From: Stappia sp. ES.058
GTDB lineage: Bacteria; Pseudomonadota; Alphaproteobacteria; Rhizobiales; Stappiaceae
Length of the DNA: 64,000 nucleotides
Direction: 5' to 3'
Assembly (NCBI RefSeq): GCF_900105595.1
Contig: NZ_LT629784.1
Coordinates: 4,445,001-4,509,000 of the forward strand
The notes beneath the pieces are model-generated. The model was not told the DNA's origin. It did no database searches and saw only the letters and a list, made by a program, of their open reading frames with translations. Below are positions 1-8,252 of this stretch, piece by piece. The position numbers and the translations under genes are program-made. Each line of letters starts with the position of its first letter. Within the stretch, counting starts at the first letter, position 1.

Positions 1-473
1 GCTTCGGTCATCAGGCTCCGTTCTTGGAGATCGAGCCCGCGGATTTCGACCGGATTTTCGCGGTTCATGTACGCGGCACCTACCTGATGACCCGGGTCTG
101 CCTGCCCGCGATGCTCGCGGCAGGGCAGGGGATCATCGTGAACGTGGCCTCGCAGCTTGGCCAGATCGGCGGCGTCGAACTGGCCCATTACTCCGGGGCC
201 AAGGCGGCCGTCATCGGCATGACCAAATCGCTGGCCCGTGAGGTGTCCGGACAGGGCGTGCGCGTCAACGCCGTTGCGCCGGGACCGGTCAACACGCCCC
301 TCGTCGAGGCGCTGTCGGATGAGTGGAAAGCCGCCAAGCGATCCGAACTCCCACTCGGCCGTTTTGGCGAGCCTGCCGAAATCGGCGGTGTCGTGGCCTT
401 CCTGTGCTCGGATGACGCAGCGCTGTTTGTCGGCCAGACGCTCGGGCCGAATTCCGGGGATGTAATGCTGTGA
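1..473 (+). CDS. SDR family oxidoreductase, 5' end cut by window
   Basis: This is the C-terminal part (about 156 residues, reading in frame 3 from base 3) of a short-chain dehydrogenase/reductase. The nucleotide-binding glycine motif lies before the window. The visible part has the catalytic Ser (motif VNVASQ), the YxxxK pair in HYSGAK near base 189, and the helix and loop VRVNAVAPGPVNTP typical of classical SDRs. The C-terminus GQTLGPNSGDVML is a variant of the usual GQ-(8 to 10 residues)-GG ending. The stop codon overlaps the GTG start of the next SDR by four bases, so the two are translationally coupled and probably act on the same substrate. The substrate is not deducible. The family call is firm. 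Confidence 0.85.
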   Translation, partial: FGHQAPFLEIEPADFDRIFAVHVRGTYLMTRVCLPAMLAAGQGIIVNVASQLGQIGGVELAHYSGAKAAVIGMTKSLAREVSGQGVRVNAVAPGPVNTPLVEALSDEWKAAKRSELPLGRFGEPAEIGGVVAFLCSDDAALFVGQTLGPNSGDVML

Positions 474-1234
474 GTGAAAAGATGGACAAGAGAGTTGTAA
501 TCGTGACCGGCGCCGGCATCGGCATCGGCAATGCCGTGGCCAGGCGGTTTGCCGCGCAAGGCGATCATGTCGTGGTGACGGATGTGCTGACGGACAAGGG
601 CCAAGCCACCGCCGACCTCATCGCCGAGGCTGGAGGCAGCGCCGAATTCATGCCGCTCGATGTGCGCGACACATCCGCGGCTGATGCGCTGGTTGCGGAT
701 TTGGCCGAGCGTCACGGTCGTATCGATGTGATCGTTGCGAATGCCGGAATTGCCCACCGCGTACCCATGTCCGAGATGACGGATGAAAAATGGGACGCCA
801 CCTTCGACATCGACCTCAAGGGCATGTTGCGGGTGATCCGCCCCGCGCTACCGGTGATGAAGGACGGCGGCGCGATCGTCTGCCTCAGTTCGATCATGGG
901 CGTTGCCTACGGGTGGGATGAGCATGTGCATTATTCCTCGGCCAAGGCCGGGGTTGTCGGGCTGGTCCGTGGCCTGGCCGTGGAAGTCGCCAAGCGTGGC
1001 ATTCGCGTGAATGGCGTGGCGCCGGGATACATCCGGACCGCACAACTTCTCAGCGAAGAAAACAGCCTCGGGCCGAACGCGGACGAAATCGCCTCGCCCT
1101 ATATTCCGATGAATCGCCTGGGCGAGCCTGAAGAAATAGCAAACGTCATCGGTTTTCTCGCATCTTCCGAAGCCTCTTACCTGACCGGGCAGATGGTGAC
1201 GGTCGATGGCGGCCTTCTGCCGGGCCGCTACTGA
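470..1234 (+). CDS. SDR family oxidoreductase
   Basis: A complete 254-residue classical SDR, an NAD(P)-dependent alcohol or ketone oxidoreductase of the cytoplasm. The cofactor motif TGAGIGIG is at residues 13-20, the NAG motif at 91-93, and the catalytic YSSAK with Tyr155 and Lys159. It ends in TGQMVTVDGGLLPGRY, the normal family ending. I use the GTG at 470, which overlaps the TGA of the upstream SDR; an in-frame ATG at 482 is the alternative. It is followed 34 bases later by a Tat-exported binding protein, so the SDR pair probably oxidises the compound brought in by that transporter. The exact reaction is unknown. Confidence 0.9.
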   Translation: MSEKMDKRVVIVTGAGIGIGNAVARRFAAQGDHVVVTDVLTDKGQATADLIAEAGGSAEFMPLDVRDTSAADALVADLAERHGRIDVIVANAGIAHRVPMSEMTDEKWDATFDIDLKGMLRVIRPALPVMKDGGAIVCLSSIMGVAYGWDEHVHYSSAKAGVVGLVRGLAVEVAKRGIRVNGVAPGYIRTAQLLSEENSLGPNADEIASPYIPMNRLGEPEEIANVIGFLASSEASYLTGQMVTVDGGLLPGRY

Positions 1235-1268
1235 AACTGCAACCAACTGAAACAGGGAACCTCTTACC

Positions 1269-2486
1269 ATGACAACAGCAAGTCGTCGTAATTTCTTGAA
1301 GGGGGGCGCCGCACTTGGTGCTGCCGCTCTGGGCACGGGCATCCACCCCTGGACCCGTTGGGCCCAGGCCCAGGATCTGGCAAGCCAGTCGTTGCGCACG
1401 ACCGGCCTTTCCGTGACGGTGCAGGATCGCATCCTCGAGATGTTCCAGAACGCCAGCGGTATCGGTTCGACCTCGGGCACGCCCGCGACCTTCCCCGACG
1501 CTCAGACCAAGATCCTCTCGGGTTCGGCCGATTTCGACACCTGGGAGATCATTGCCGAGCGGTTGCCCGCGCTGATCGCAACCAACAACGTCGAGACCAT
1601 CGCGACGTCGAGCCTGAAGAACTGGGCCAATATTCGCGACACCTTCACAACCGTGAATCCGAAGTGGGACGCCCGTTCGCAAATCACGGGCCAGATCTGG
1701 GCGGACGAGGCGCAGACCCAGCTCTACATGGTGCCGGCTGTCTACAACTATGACTCCATCGGCTACAATCCTGAAGTCCTGTCGGACGAGGAAGCCAACA
1801 CCTGGACCGCGATTTTCGACGAGAAGTGGCGCGGCAAGTCGGGCCTGAACGTCGACCCGCTGATCGCATTCGGTCAGGCGATTCTGGCGATGAATACCTG
1901 GGGCATGATGGAAGTTGCCAACCCGGGCAACCCCACCGCGGCTGAAATTGACGAAGCCGCCAAGTTCCTGATCTCGAAGAAGAAGGATGGCCAGTTTCGC
2001 GCACTTTGGGGCGACTTCGGTGAGTTGGTGAACCTGATGGCCTCGGGCGAGATGGTTGTCTGCGACGCGTGGCAGCCGGCTGTCATGGCTGTGAAGGCCC
2101 AGGGCAAGCCGGCGAAATACGCGACGCCGAGGGAAGGTTATCGCGGCTGGGCCATCGGTCCGTCGATGATCAAGGGCACGCCGAACCGTGATGCGGTGAT
2201 TGCCTATGCCGACTTCTGGCTGTCGGGCGAGCCTGGTATCGCCGTGACGGAACAGGGCTACTACTCGCCCTCGACCAACATCAAGGACGTCATGGATCCC
2301 AAGAAGTACGCCTTCTGGTATGAGGGCAAGCCTTGGGAGGGTGAGCCCGAGCGCGGCATCAACCCGGGCGACCTGCGTGATGGCGGATCGCTCGAAGAGC
2401 GCGCCTCGAACGTGGCCTACTGGCACCAGTGGCCGGATGAGTACGATCACCTGATCCAGCGTTGGGACGAGTTCTTGAACGCCTGA
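1269..2486 (+). CDS. ABC transporter solute-binding protein, PotD-like, Tat-exported
   Basis: A 405-residue periplasmic binding protein of the extracellular solute-binding family 1/PotD type. The N-terminus has a twin-arginine signal (SRRNFLK, residues 5-11), an alanine-rich hydrophobic stretch and a likely cleavage site after residue 34 (AQA). The C-terminal half contains GYRGWAIGPSMIKGT and a WYEGKPWEGEPERG segment that is echoed in a second, signal-less paralogue at 5915-7111. It is the first gene of a unit with a PotA-like ATPase and a hydrolase. A strong hairpin follows the stop codon (2497-2523), which would favour high relative expression. PotD relatives bind polyamines or other small nitrogen compounds; the ligand here is not known. 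Confidence 0.9.
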   Translation: MTTASRRNFLKGGAALGAAALGTGIHPWTRWAQAQDLASQSLRTTGLSVTVQDRILEMFQNASGIGSTSGTPATFPDAQTKILSGSADFDTWEIIAERLPALIATNNVETIATSSLKNWANIRDTFTTVNPKWDARSQITGQIWADEAQTQLYMVPAVYNYDSIGYNPEVLSDEEANTWTAIFDEKWRGKSGLNVDPLIAFGQAILAMNTWGMMEVANPGNPTAAEIDEAAKFLISKKKDGQFRALWGDFGELVNLMASGEMVVCDAWQPAVMAVKAQGKPAKYATPREGYRGWAIGPSMIKGTPNRDAVIAYADFWLSGEPGIAVTEQGYYSPSTNIKDVMDPKKYAFWYEGKPWEGEPERGINPGDLRDGGSLEERASNVAYWHQWPDEYDHLIQRWDEFLNA

Positions 2487-2496
2487 TCGACGGGTC

Positions 2497-2523
2497 GGGC
2501 GTGCAGGGCCTCCCTGCGCGCCC
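2497..2523 (+). other. Intercistronic hairpin after the binding-protein gene
   Basis: A 12-base stem with one G-U pair (GGGCGTGCAGGG against CCCTGCGCGCCC) closes a 3-base loop between the binding-protein and ATPase genes. There is no T run after it, so it is more likely an mRNA-stabilising or attenuating structure than a full terminator. Such hairpins commonly raise the level of binding protein over the ATPase. Confidence 0.65.
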
Positions 2524-2560
2524 GGCGCTTTACTCCCGAACTCCCGAGGCAAGGTAAGAA

Positions 2561-3628
2561 ATGCTCTTCGATCTTGAACTTATATCGGTCGGCAAGACCT
2601 ATCCTGACGGCACGGTTGCTGTGTCGGATTTCGACCTCAAGGTCGAAAAGGGTGAATTCGTGGCCTTCCTCGGGCCGTCCGGCTGCGGAAAGTCGACCAC
2701 GCTGCGCATGATCGCGGGCTTCGAGGACATCACGAACGGGGAAATCCTCATCAAGGGGGCCAATGTATCGCACGTGCCGCCCGAGCACCGGCCGACCTCG
2801 ATGATTTTCCAGAACTATGCGCTTTTTCCGCACATGACGGTGCGCCAGAACATCGCCTTCGGGCTGGATGTCAAGCGGATGGACCGGGTCGAAAAGAACC
2901 GCAAGGTCGATCGTATTCTCGACATGTTCGACCTGACCGAATTCGCGGATCGGACCGCCGACCGTCTTTCGGGAGGGCAGAGACAGAGAATCGCGCTTGC
3001 CCGCGGGCTTGTGGTCGAGCCCGAGATCCTGCTGCTCGACGAGCCGCTTGGCGCGTTGGACGCCAACCTGCGGCGCATTATCCAGAACGAGCTGAAGCTG
3101 CTTCAGCGCGATCTCGGGATTACCTTCGTCTTCGTTACCCACGCCCAGTCCGAAGCCCTCGGCCTGTCGGATCGTGTCGTGGTCATGTCCAACGGCGTCG
3201 TGGAACAGATATCGGCCCCGGAAGAGCTGTACAACCGGCCGGCCACGCCGTTCGTTGCAGAGTTCATCGGCTCCAACACGATCATCGAGGGCAAACCCGC
3301 GCAATCCGGCGACGACGGTCTGCAACGGATCGAGACGCCCTACGGCCTGATCTCGGGCGTGGGCAAGGCCGGATCCGACAAGGCGGTGATCCCGGCCGAA
3401 GCGTTCAATCTCGGTCTGCGCGATACGCCGAACGAAATCCGCCTGGACGGCGTCGTGACCGCAAAACAACTCGTCGGCTCGATCGGCTACATCCGCGTCA
3501 AGCTCGGCGACGGGCGCGAAGTCGAAGTGGAAACCCATGCCGGCTCGGCAGAGGCGCAGAACCTTTTGCCGGGCTCGTCCGTGACCCTTGGGGTGGACCC
3601 CGCGTCGGTCACGCTCATCCATCATTGA
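2561..3628 (+). CDS. ABC transporter ATP-binding protein, PotA/UgpC-like
   Basis: A 355-residue ATPase that powers solute import at the inner membrane. Walker [10 protein letters not shown] is at residues 38-46, the Q-loop Gln near 84, the signature LSGGQRQR from 136, Walker B EILLLDEP at 155-162, and the switch His at 194 (VTHAQ). The last 70 or so residues form a TOBE-like regulatory domain, as in PotA, MalK and FbpC. It follows the PotD-like binding protein. No permease gene lies in the window downstream, so the two membrane subunits are presumably encoded upstream of the window start or elsewhere. The family call is secure; substrate specificity is inferred only from the neighbours. Confidence 0.93.
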   Translation: MLFDLELISVGKTYPDGTVAVSDFDLKVEKGEFVAFLGPSGCGKSTTLRMIAGFEDITNGEILIKGANVSHVPPEHRPTSMIFQNYALFPHMTVRQNIAFGLDVKRMDRVEKNRKVDRILDMFDLTEFADRTADRLSGGQRQRIALARGLVVEPEILLLDEPLGALDANLRRIIQNELKLLQRDLGITFVFVTHAQSEALGLSDRVVVMSNGVVEQISAPEELYNRPATPFVAEFIGSNTIIEGKPAQSGDDGLQRIETPYGLISGVGKAGSDKAVIPAEAFNLGLRDTPNEIRLDGVVTAKQLVGSIGYIRVKLGDGREVEVETHAGSAEAQNLLPGSSVTLGVDPASVTLIHH

Positions 3629-3650
3629 TCCAATAACAAGGAGACTACTC

Positions 3651-4529
3651 ATGGCTAAAGATATTCAGGTCGGTTTCGGTATCGATGTCGACGCCGTGGC
3701 GGGCTGGCTTGGGTCCTACGGCGGTGAGGACAGCCCCGATGACATCTCGCGCGGAATGTTCGCCGGCGAAGTCGGCTCGCCCCGTCTGCTGGACCTTTTC
3801 GACCAGCAGGGGCTGACAACCACCTGGTTCATTCCGGGCCACTCGGCCGAAACCTTCCCCGATCAGATGCGCGATGTGGCCAAGCGTGGCCATGAGATCG
3901 GGATTCACGGCTACAGCCACGAGAATCCGATCGCGATGACGGCCGAGCAGGAAGAAGCCGTTCTCGACAAGGGGATCGAGCTGATCACGGAAATCTCGGG
4001 CCGGCGGCCCACGGGCTATGTCGCCCCGTGGTGGGAGTTCTCCAACGTTACCAACGAGCTGCTGCTGAAGAAGGGGATCAAGTATGATCACTCGCTGATG
4101 CACAACGACTTCACTCCGTACCGGGTGCGCGTCGGTGACAAGTGGACCAAGATCGACTATTCCGCCAAGCCCGAAGACTGGATGAAGCCTCTGGTGCGCG
4201 GTGAGGAAACCGACCTGATCGAGATCCCCGCAAACTGGTATCTCGACGACCTTCCGCCGATGATGTTCATCAAGAAGTCGCCCAACAGCCACGGCTTCGT
4301 GAATCCCCGCGACATCGAGCAGATGTGGCGCGATCAGTTTGACTGGGTGTACCGGAACATGGACTACGCGGTGTTCCCGATCACCATCCATCCCGACGTT
4401 TCGGGCCGTCCTCAGGTTTTGCTGATGCTCGAGCGCCTGATCGCGCATATCAAGTCCCACGAGGGCGTGCGTTTCGTCACGATGAACGAGATGGCGGACG
4501 ACTTCGATAAGCGTTTCCCGCGCGGCTGA
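3651..4529 (+). CDS. Polysaccharide-deacetylase-fold hydrolase, possible cyclic imidase
   Basis: A 292-residue protein of the CE4/PuuE-like NodB superfamily: metal-dependent or metal-free hydrolases of acetamido, ureide or imide bonds. The candidate metal or acid motif is FGIDVDA (Asp12, Asp14), the HxxxH motif is HGYSH (His86, His90), and a late His occurs in [10 protein letters not shown], the pattern of the PuuE/HpPgdA branch. There is no signal peptide, so it works in the cytoplasm, which argues against cell-wall deacetylation. The length equals that I recall for bacterial cyclic imidases (about 293 residues), which belong to this fold. I chose ATG 3651 because an AAGGAG-type ribosome site precedes it and homology starts there; an in-frame ATG at 3588 lies inside the ATPase gene. 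Together with the asparaginase at 7147 it could open a cyclic imide to a half-amide. Confidence 0.8.
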   Translation: MAKDIQVGFGIDVDAVAGWLGSYGGEDSPDDISRGMFAGEVGSPRLLDLFDQQGLTTTWFIPGHSAETFPDQMRDVAKRGHEIGIHGYSHENPIAMTAEQEEAVLDKGIELITEISGRRPTGYVAPWWEFSNVTNELLLKKGIKYDHSLMHNDFTPYRVRVGDKWTKIDYSAKPEDWMKPLVRGEETDLIEIPANWYLDDLPPMMFIKKSPNSHGFVNPRDIEQMWRDQFDWVYRNMDYAVFPITIHPDVSGRPQVLLMLERLIAHIKSHEGVRFVTMNEMADDFDKRFPRG

Positions 4530-4547
4530 TCCGGGCGTGAGGTTCGG

Positions 4548-4570
4548 GGCCGCCCTGTCTTGGGGCGGCC
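4548..4570 (+). terminator. Terminator or attenuator hairpin before the CxxCG/CobW pair
   Basis: GGCCGCCC (4548-4555) pairs perfectly with GGGCGGCC (4563-4570) across a six-base loop and is followed by TCTTTG. It sits 18 bases after the hydrolase stop and 30 bases before the next start. It could end the transporter/hydrolase transcript or attenuate read-through into the metal-chaperone genes. Confidence 0.5.
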
Positions 4571-4599
4571 TCTTTGCTCGGCAAGATGGAAGAGCCGCT

Positions 4600-4923
4600 A
4601 TGTGTTCGCTTTGTGGAATTCTCGGTTGTGACGACCACTGGACCCACTCCGTGGACCGTCCTGGCGTCTATACCCGCAATACCGATCGCCATTCGCGGCG
4701 CTCCGAGGGCGCGCGACGTGTTGCAGCGGCGAACCGCGTTCTGTCGTTCCGGCGCGTGAAACTCGATGAATGGCAGGGCACGTCCTATGTCGTGTCAAAC
4801 GCGACCGGCGCGTCCACGGTCTTTGAATCTTTTTCCCATCTGTGGCCAGAGGCCGAGGCCCTCGCGGGGCGCGAGATCGACCCGCTGGACGAGGCGCTGA
4901 TAGCCTGGGTGGAAGAACAATGA
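4600..4923 (+). CDS. Small CxxCG protein coupled to CobW GTPase
   Basis: A 107-residue protein starting MCSLCGILGCDDHW. The first ten residues hold three cysteines (CxxCGxxGC) followed by Asp-Asp-His, which looks like a metal site. The middle contains a basic stretch (NTDRHSRRSEGARR) and the C-terminus is acidic with no motif I know. I use ATG 4600; an earlier in-frame ATG at 4537 would lie across the hairpin. Its TGA overlaps the ATG of the CobW GTPase (ATGA at 4920-4923), so the two are made in a fixed ratio. A role as partner or metal-accepting protein of the GTPase is inference from position and cysteines. I do not recognise a named family with certainty. Confidence 0.7.
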   Translation: MCSLCGILGCDDHWTHSVDRPGVYTRNTDRHSRRSEGARRVAAANRVLSFRRVKLDEWQGTSYVVSNATGASTVFESFSHLWPEAEALAGREIDPLDEALIAWVEEQ

Positions 4924-5915
4924 TTGGCGTGACCCTGCTGACCGGTTTTCTCGGGTCCGGCAAGACGACGCTCCTGCAGCGGCTTCTTACCGACCCTGCC
5001 ATGGCACGGGCCGCGGTTCTGATCAACGAGTTCGGCGAGGTGGGACTGGATCACCATTTGCTCGACCGGATCGACGACAATGTTGTGCTCATGAAATCGG
5101 GCTGCATCTGCTGCACAGTACGCGGCGAGGTGGCCGACGCACTGATGAACCTCAACAGCCTGCGCACGCGGGGCGAGATCGATTTCGACCGCGTGGTGAT
5201 CGAAACCACCGGGCTCGCGGACCCCTATCCCGTGCTTCAGACGCTGCGGGCGCATCCCGTACTGCGCAGTCACTTCGAGAATGGCGGCGTCCTGACGACG
5301 GTGGATGCCGTGAACGCTGCGTGGCAGGTGGAAAATCGGGCAGAGGCCGTGCGTCAGATCGCGGCCGCCGACAGGATCGTGCTGACCAAGACCGATCTGG
5401 CGCAAGAGGCTGACACGCGCGCGTTGCGCGCAACATTTGCCCGGATGAACCCGTCTGCCCGAGTGGTGACCTCGGAAGACGACACCGACACAATCCTGGC
5501 CCGGCTCGACCCCGGCTTGCCGGTCTGGCCCGAGCCCGACAAGACCGACACGGGTCACCATCACCACCATCATCATCACAACCTCAACGAGGACCTGGGC
5601 GTCGTGACGTTCTCTTTGACCGTTGAGGAAAGCGTGGACTGGACCGATTTCGGCATCTGGCTGACGCTGCTGTTGCATCGCTATGGCGACCGGATCTTCC
5701 GGTTCAAGGGCATTCTCGCCATTGCGGGCGAAGACCGCCCCGTGGCGGTCCACGGCGTTCAGCACCTTGTTCATGCGCCGGTGCATATGGAACACTGGCC
5801 CGAGGGGAAGCGCGTTTCGCGAATGGTCTTCATCCTGGAGGGGCTTGATCCGGAGCGAATCCGCCTGTCATTCGCAGCTTTTATGGGACTGAAGAAAGTG
5901 AAGGCTGTGGCCTGA
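4920..5915 (+). CDS. CobW/COG0523 family GTPase, metal chaperone
   Basis: A 331-residue GTPase of the G3E class (CobW, YjiA, Nha3). Walker A GFLGSGKTT is at residues 9-17, the family metal motif GCICC at 61-65 (Cys62, Cys64, Cys65), and a TKTD base-recognition motif follows. A run of eight His residues (213-220) precedes the CobW C-terminal domain, as in zinc- or cobalt-handling members. These proteins load metal into a client enzyme. Gene order suggests the client is the deacetylase-fold hydrolase or another amidase here. The gene is coupled to the small CxxCG protein upstream (ATGA) and to the signal-less binding protein downstream (TGATG), so all three are probably co-translated. Confidence 0.92.
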   Translation: MIGVTLLTGFLGSGKTTLLQRLLTDPAMARAAVLINEFGEVGLDHHLLDRIDDNVVLMKSGCICCTVRGEVADALMNLNSLRTRGEIDFDRVVIETTGLADPYPVLQTLRAHPVLRSHFENGGVLTTVDAVNAAWQVENRAEAVRQIAAADRIVLTKTDLAQEADTRALRATFARMNPSARVVTSEDDTDTILARLDPGLPVWPEPDKTDTGHHHHHHHHNLNEDLGVVTFSLTVEESVDWTDFGIWLTLLLHRYGDRIFRFKGILAIAGEDRPVAVHGVQHLVHAPVHMEHWPEGKRVSRMVFILEGLDPERIRLSFAAFMGLKKVKAVA

Positions 5916-7111
5916 TGGAACCGCTGCGCATTCTGTGTACCGAAATCCTGCCGTGGCGGCTTTTGAAAGAGCGGGCTGAAGCGGATTTGGGGTTTCCGAT
6001 ACAGTTTATGGAGCAGGATTTTGTCACCGCGCAGCGGACTGCCGCCATGGCGCCCGACAGCTATGATGTTTACGATCAGTGCTTTCACAATCTCGATATC
6101 GTCTGGTACTGGCGCGCAATTCAGCCGATTGAGACGTCCCGGATCCAGATCTGGGACGAGATGAGCGATCTCGCCCGTTCGGTCGGCAGAGGCGCCTCGG
6201 GCCGCGAACTGGGGGATGCCCCGGCAACCCGGCTCTATGTGCAGCCCGACGCCACGTTGTCGGCCAATCCCACAGGGCAGATTTCGATGCTGCCCACGGT
6301 CCACAATTTCGACAGTTTCGCGATCAATGTCGGCAAGGTGTCGCTGGATGTGGATCGCGATGTCACCAGCTGGTCGGAGCTGCTGAACACGCGTTGGCAC
6401 GGGCGCGTGGCGTTGGTGGATGAGCCGGCCATCGGCGCTTTCGATCTCACGATGGCGCTGGTGGCGGCGGGCCGGATGCAAGTGCGCGATCTTGGCAACA
6501 TGACCGTGGCCGAGATCGAGGAGATGTATCACCACGCGGTGGACCTGGTGAATTCCGGCCATCTTGCGCCGTTCTGGCGCCGCGCCTCAGAGCCGGTTGA
6601 GCGATTTGCGAATGGCGAACTCTCCATTTCCTCGATCTGGTCTCCCTCCGTGGTGGCAATGAAGGCGCGTGGTCTGAGTGTGCGGCAGGCGTCTCCGACG
6701 GAAGGGTACCGCGCCTGGCATGGCGGTTTGTGTCTTGCCAAGCACCTGGAAGACCATCGGCTCGACATGGCCTATGCGTGGTTCAACTGGTTCCTCGATG
6801 GCTGGGCCGGGGCCTGCATGGCTCGGCAAGGCTATTACATGTCTGCCCCCGACCGGGTGCGCGGCTTTCTCGATCCTGAAGAATGGGATTACTGGTACGA
6901 GGGCAAACCTGCCGCGCGCGATCTCCCCGACCCTGAAGACCACCTGGCGATCCGCGCGGGCGAAGTGCGTTCTGGCGGCTCCTATCGGGCACGATCCAAA
7001 CATATCGCGGTGTGGAACAGCACGATGGACGAGCACAATTTCCTCGTTCGACGCTGGAACGAGATCATCGCCCTTGCCGCGGGGCGACGGGTGCGGCGAC
7101 GGGCAAGCTGA
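5915..7111 (+). CDS. Solute-binding-protein homologue without signal peptide
   Basis: A 398-residue protein of the same family as the binding protein at 1269-2486. The C-terminal halves align well: GYRAWHGG versus GYRGWAIG, QGYYMSAPDRVRGFLDPEEW versus QGYYSPSTNIKDVMDPKKY, and a shared WYEGKP. It starts directly with the first core strand (MEPLRILCTEILPW), with no signal peptide, and the start codon overlaps the CobW stop (TGATG), so there is no room for one. Unless exported in an unusual way it must be cytoplasmic. Possible roles are a ligand sensor, a carrier delivering substrate to the hydrolases, or an enzyme derived from a binding protein. The start is fixed by the overlap. The role is unknown. 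Confidence 0.85.
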   Translation: MEPLRILCTEILPWRLLKERAEADLGFPIQFMEQDFVTAQRTAAMAPDSYDVYDQCFHNLDIVWYWRAIQPIETSRIQIWDEMSDLARSVGRGASGRELGDAPATRLYVQPDATLSANPTGQISMLPTVHNFDSFAINVGKVSLDVDRDVTSWSELLNTRWHGRVALVDEPAIGAFDLTMALVAAGRMQVRDLGNMTVAEIEEMYHHAVDLVNSGHLAPFWRRASEPVERFANGELSISSIWSPSVVAMKARGLSVRQASPTEGYRAWHGGLCLAKHLEDHRLDMAYAWFNWFLDGWAGACMARQGYYMSAPDRVRGFLDPEEWDYWYEGKPAARDLPDPEDHLAIRAGEVRSGGSYRARSKHIAVWNSTMDEHNFLVRRWNEIIALAAGRRVRRRAS

Positions 7112-7146
7112 CTGCGGGGCCGCGTGACACAAGGGAAATCGATGCT

Positions 7147-8136
7147 GTGAAGACCGTGACACTGATCGCCACCGGGGGCACGATCGCCTCGAACGCGAAG
7201 AGCTCCGGCGGACCGGTCAATGCCGGTCTGGCAGGTGAAAGCCTGCTCGCTTCCCTGCATGAGCCGTTAGAGGATATCGCCGTCAAGGTCGAGAATTTCG
7301 AAGCCGTGGGCAGTTATGCGCTCGACCTGGAGACCGTGCATCGGCTCTGCGCGCGGATCAGCGAGGTTCTCGCGGAGGACGCGGTCGATGGTGTGGTGGT
7401 GACGCATGGAACCGACACGATGGAGGAAAGCGCCTTTCTCGCTGACATTCTCGTGTCCTCGGACAAACCCGTGGTGTTTACCGGAGCGCAGCGCCACGCG
7501 GGCGTTCCCGACACCGACGGCCCGCGCAATATCGCCGATGCCATCCGTTGCGCGGCTTCGGACGGGTTGCGGGCGCAGGGGGCCGTTATCCTGTTCGAGG
7601 GAGACATTCACGCCGCCCGCGACGTGACCAAGGCGCATACATCGCGCGTCGATACCTTTCGCTCAATCGGATTGGGCAAACTCGGGGAGGTTGATGACGG
7701 CCGCGTGTATCTCTATCGCCGGACGGCGACCCGTCTGCATGTGTCCGCGCCCGTTCTGGACCCGGGGGTGGAACTGATGCTGGTCGGTTTGGGCAGTGCG
7801 CCCGATTTCCTGGACTATTGCGAGAGCACGGGCAAATCCGGTCTGGTTCTCGCCGCCTTCGGACGGGGAAACGCGCCCCGCGGCTTTGCCGACCGGATTC
7901 AGCGTCTGACCGCACGGGGTATCCCGGTGGTTGTGGCCTCTCGCTGTGCCGAAGGCCGGACGCTTCCTGTCTATGGCGGTGATTCCGGCGGGCGTACGCT
8001 TGAGGATGCGGGCGTGATATTCGCCGGGACCCTGTCGGCCATCAAGGCCAGGTTGATTCTCAGCGCCTTGCTGGGCGCTGGCGCGGAGGAGACGGTCATC
8101 CGCGCGACGTTCCAGGATGCAAACCGCACGGCGTGA
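7147..8136 (+). CDS. L-asparaginase family amidohydrolase, possible half-amidase
   Basis: A 329-residue cytoplasmic enzyme of the bacterial L-asparaginase family, hydrolysing a terminal carboxamide to acid and ammonia. The first catalytic motif TGGTIAS has Thr12, and the second motif HGTDTMEE has Thr89-Asp90. A DGPRN segment matches the conserved ADGPxN region. There is no signal peptide, so it resembles type I or specialised amidases rather than periplasmic type II. I chose GTG 7147, where homology begins; an upstream in-frame ATG at 7012 lies inside the preceding gene. Next to an imidase-like hydrolase, the substrate may be the half-amide (a succinamate- or glutaramate-type compound) rather than asparagine. 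That is inference. Confidence 0.9.
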   Translation: MKTVTLIATGGTIASNAKSSGGPVNAGLAGESLLASLHEPLEDIAVKVENFEAVGSYALDLETVHRLCARISEVLAEDAVDGVVVTHGTDTMEESAFLADILVSSDKPVVFTGAQRHAGVPDTDGPRNIADAIRCAASDGLRAQGAVILFEGDIHAARDVTKAHTSRVDTFRSIGLGKLGEVDDGRVYLYRRTATRLHVSAPVLDPGVELMLVGLGSAPDFLDYCESTGKSGLVLAAFGRGNAPRGFADRIQRLTARGIPVVVASRCAEGRTLPVYGGDSGGRTLEDAGVIFAGTLSAIKARLILSALLGAGAEETVIRATFQDANRTA

Positions 8137-8252
8137 TCCTCTGGTGGCAAGGATTTATGCGTGAATCGCCAAGAACGACGGCCCCATTGTGACACTATCT
8201 GCGCATCGATCCATGTGTCGACGCGTCGAAGGACAGGCACAAGAGAGACGTC

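Noticed and set aside
5556..5579. Eight-histidine run read as an engineered tag
   Set aside because: It is internal, uses mixed His codons and lies in the variable His-rich loop common in CobW-type metal chaperones.
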